64,000 nucleotides of DNA from NCBI GenBank assembly GCA_946965045.2, contig OX337234.1:868001-932000 (forward strand). Direction: 5' to 3'. Shown one piece after another: positions 62,260 to 64,000 of the stretch. Under the pieces are notes generated by a model. That model did not search any database. It saw nothing but the letters and a program-made list of their open reading frames with translations, and was not told the DNA's origin. Within the stretch, counting starts at the first letter, position 1; each line of letters opens with the position of its first letter. The position numbers and the translations under genes are program-made. Source of the DNA: Epithemia pelagica (Eukaryota; Bacillariophyta; Bacillariophyceae; Surirellales; Surirellaceae).

Positions 62260-63657
62260 GATAGGCAAGGCGATTGATGCGAATGTTGTACTTGTGAGCT
62301 ACTCCATCTGCATCCTCTGAAGATAGGAATATCGGTAGATTGGATCTTGGTTTTCCATAGAAATACCAATACGGAACAACAGTAGCCCAATCCGATGAAG
62401 TCACCCATAGAAAACTGCTTCCGGTTTCCGGTTTCCGGTATCTTTGACTGTGGAATGTGGAAGAGCATAGACTTATTTAAGCCCACAAACCGGCAACTTC
62501 TCAACTTCCGGCAGCTTCCGAGTGGACGGGACAAAACTCGTACAATAATTCGGAGAGCCCTGGGGGAGGACTACACTTAGCTAAGGCAGAGATATGATTG
62601 GTCGAAAACCTCCAAAACCTATGTCGTTCCTACTATATTACTTAGACAAACCTTTGAAAACCTCCAAGGTTTTGAAATATTTGACTATACATTAGACTAG
62701 AGTGACGAAGTAAGACAAGGTTTCCTACCATACAAATTAACGGAGTATCGGACTTAGGAATGGAGGGAATATGGAGGCAATTCATCATGCCGATCCATCG
62801 GCACCCAAAATGGATCGACAATGAGGGTACCGATAGAGCGCCAAAAAACTTCCTATCACCACGGCAAACGAAAAACAACAATCAAACAAATTTTGCAATG
62901 GTCATAAACAGGGGATTATTACATGCATGGAAAAAAGCTAGCGCTTAAAAAAAACCATGGCAGGTGAAGGCCTTAATGGCAGCAGCAACAGCGCGGCCAA
63001 GAGCTTGAGCAACCCATACGTTGGATGGACACCGCAGCCACTACCACAAGCGATCTGCAACAGCACAGAACGGAACGAAACACGTGTTCCCACCGGCTTT
63101 CCTTTAGTTTCGGACTTATTTGGAGAGAGAGGAGAGAGGAAAATGGGAGTCCAAAGCCAAAAGCGAGTTACAAACAGTAGAGCAATCCGCAGGAGACCAG
63201 AGCATCAGTACAAGTCATCAACAGCATCTAAGGAGGGAAATGGGCCCTGGCGCTTGATTTCCACCCCCAAAAGCGAATTTCTAGAAAAAATTCATCGAAT
63301 TAAAATTTTTTATGCGCAGTTTATTTTTATATGCGCAGTTTTTAACTATAATCCTGCTTTCCCAACTAAATCTGCAAATCTAGGTCTAACAATGCACATT
63401 TCTCTAGCTAGTTCTAGAGATTGAGCTAACTATCACGCGCATGCAACAATTTTAATGCGCACAAGCCCGCGATCAAACCATGAATAACGCGCGCCACACT
63501 CCGATAATGCGCACTGCAACTATCTGGCGCGCTCGACCCCCCCGAGACGCGCATGACGCAACCCTCATGCGCAAGCGTCTGTCCCCTCACCTTTGAATCA
63601 CGAATTTCCACTCCCACCACATCACACAGCAGCTGCCAGAAAGACTGACGCACATGG
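62260..63657. other. Long non-coding region with TGCGCA motif cluster
   Basis: No gene with a domain. Between 63310 and 63575 the hexamer TGCGCA occurs five times, with further GCGC-containing variants, in otherwise AT-rich DNA. Confidence 0.4.
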
Positions 63658-63978
63658 ATGTCCCAAAAAATGTCTCAGACGGATCCTCCTTCCCAATCAC
63701 CCAAACCGCGGGGATTACCAACTCGACACTCTGATCCATCGAACAAAACCGAACAACTTAGCATACTAGTCATTCAACAATCAACGACCACCAGAATCGA
63801 TGCTCATTCATCTCCCTCCACCTCCACCCAACACACCACAACAAACAACAACAGTAGCAGCAGCAACAACAGCAATCGATCACCCAACGCTATCGAGATT
63901 CCCCTGTTCAATCCCATTATCTATCCAGCTTCTTTCATCAACCTAACAGCTCTGCCATTCCAATCACGCTACAATTAA
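63658..63978 (+). CDS. Doubtful low-complexity ORF
   Basis: 106 residues, Ser/Thr/Asn-rich (TTTNNNSSSSNNSN), with no domain and no neighbours to support it. It could be the first exon of a gene running past the window. Confidence 0.2.
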   Translation: MSQKMSQTDPPSQSPKPRGLPTRHSDPSNKTEQLSILVIQQSTTTRIDAHSSPSTSTQHTTTNNNSSSSNNSNRSPNAIEIPLFNPIIYPASFINLTALPFQSRYN

Positions 63979-64000
63979 AGCGGCTTGGGGCATCTGTCTG

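Noticed and set aside
1..64000. CRISPR array, bacterial operons, rRNA or tRNA genes
   Set aside because: No regularly spaced short repeats with spacers, no rRNA motifs, and no cloverleaf noticed by eye; introns show the DNA is eukaryotic. A tRNA scan was not run.

Overview
The window looks like nuclear DNA of a diatom, probably a raphid pennate. I base this on short GT-AG introns (about 70-270 nt), Copia elements of the diatom type, signal peptides followed by aromatic or Phe-containing plastid-type cleavage sites, secreted Lys/Ser/Asp/Tyr-rich proteins of the kind linked to silica cell walls, and CRE-like TGACGT motifs. The species cannot be named from the sequence. Housekeeping genes are compact and intron-poor. 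They alternate with repeat-rich stretches holding transposons, decaying gene copies and lineage-specific families.

Layout. 1-3818: left part of a Copia retrotransposon on the minus strand, with gag and pol in one frame separated by a single UGA. About 3919-6015: an old terminal-inverted-repeat (TIR) element carrying an ABCF-like pseudogene fragment and an LRR-like fragment. 6269-8518: an ER PDI/ERV fusion protein. 9094-11650: a small doubtful gene and a tandem repeat. 11660-14515: a second TIR element with a 9-bp target duplication and a RecQ-like helicase. It belongs to the same family as the older element because the TIRs and one terminal gene are related. 14882-21360: a BARD1/BRCA1-type RING protein, TELO2, and a DUF4239 protein likely to enter the plastid. 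21959-28692: three tandem paralogues of a secreted Lys-rich protein. 29497-36705: a P-loop ATPase, repeats, an LRR pseudogene, a Crinkler-like NTPase/nuclease, and a divergent broken kinase. 38779-42555: a Cys/His-rich protein and a p24/TMED cargo receptor. 43551-52362: two further members of the LRR family flanking a young Copia element (45283-51002) with identical-looking 294-bp LTRs and a CCTAG target duplication. 52848-59449: MetAP1, aspartyl aminopeptidase and a mitochondrial carrier. 59911-62259: tandem MddA/NnrU-like membrane methyltransferases, one broken. The right end is mostly non-coding.

The most novel signal is the pair of TIR elements. Both have TIRs of about 100 bp, with outer ends reading TACCCCC where visible. 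Both have a terminal gene starting MSSSSHKRH at the same relative place. Each carries different other cargo: a helicase in one, an ABCF piece and an LRR piece in the other. This looks like a gene-capturing DNA transposon family similar in style to Pack-MULEs. The tandem secreted family, the Crinkler-like cluster and the MddA-like pair also merit attention.
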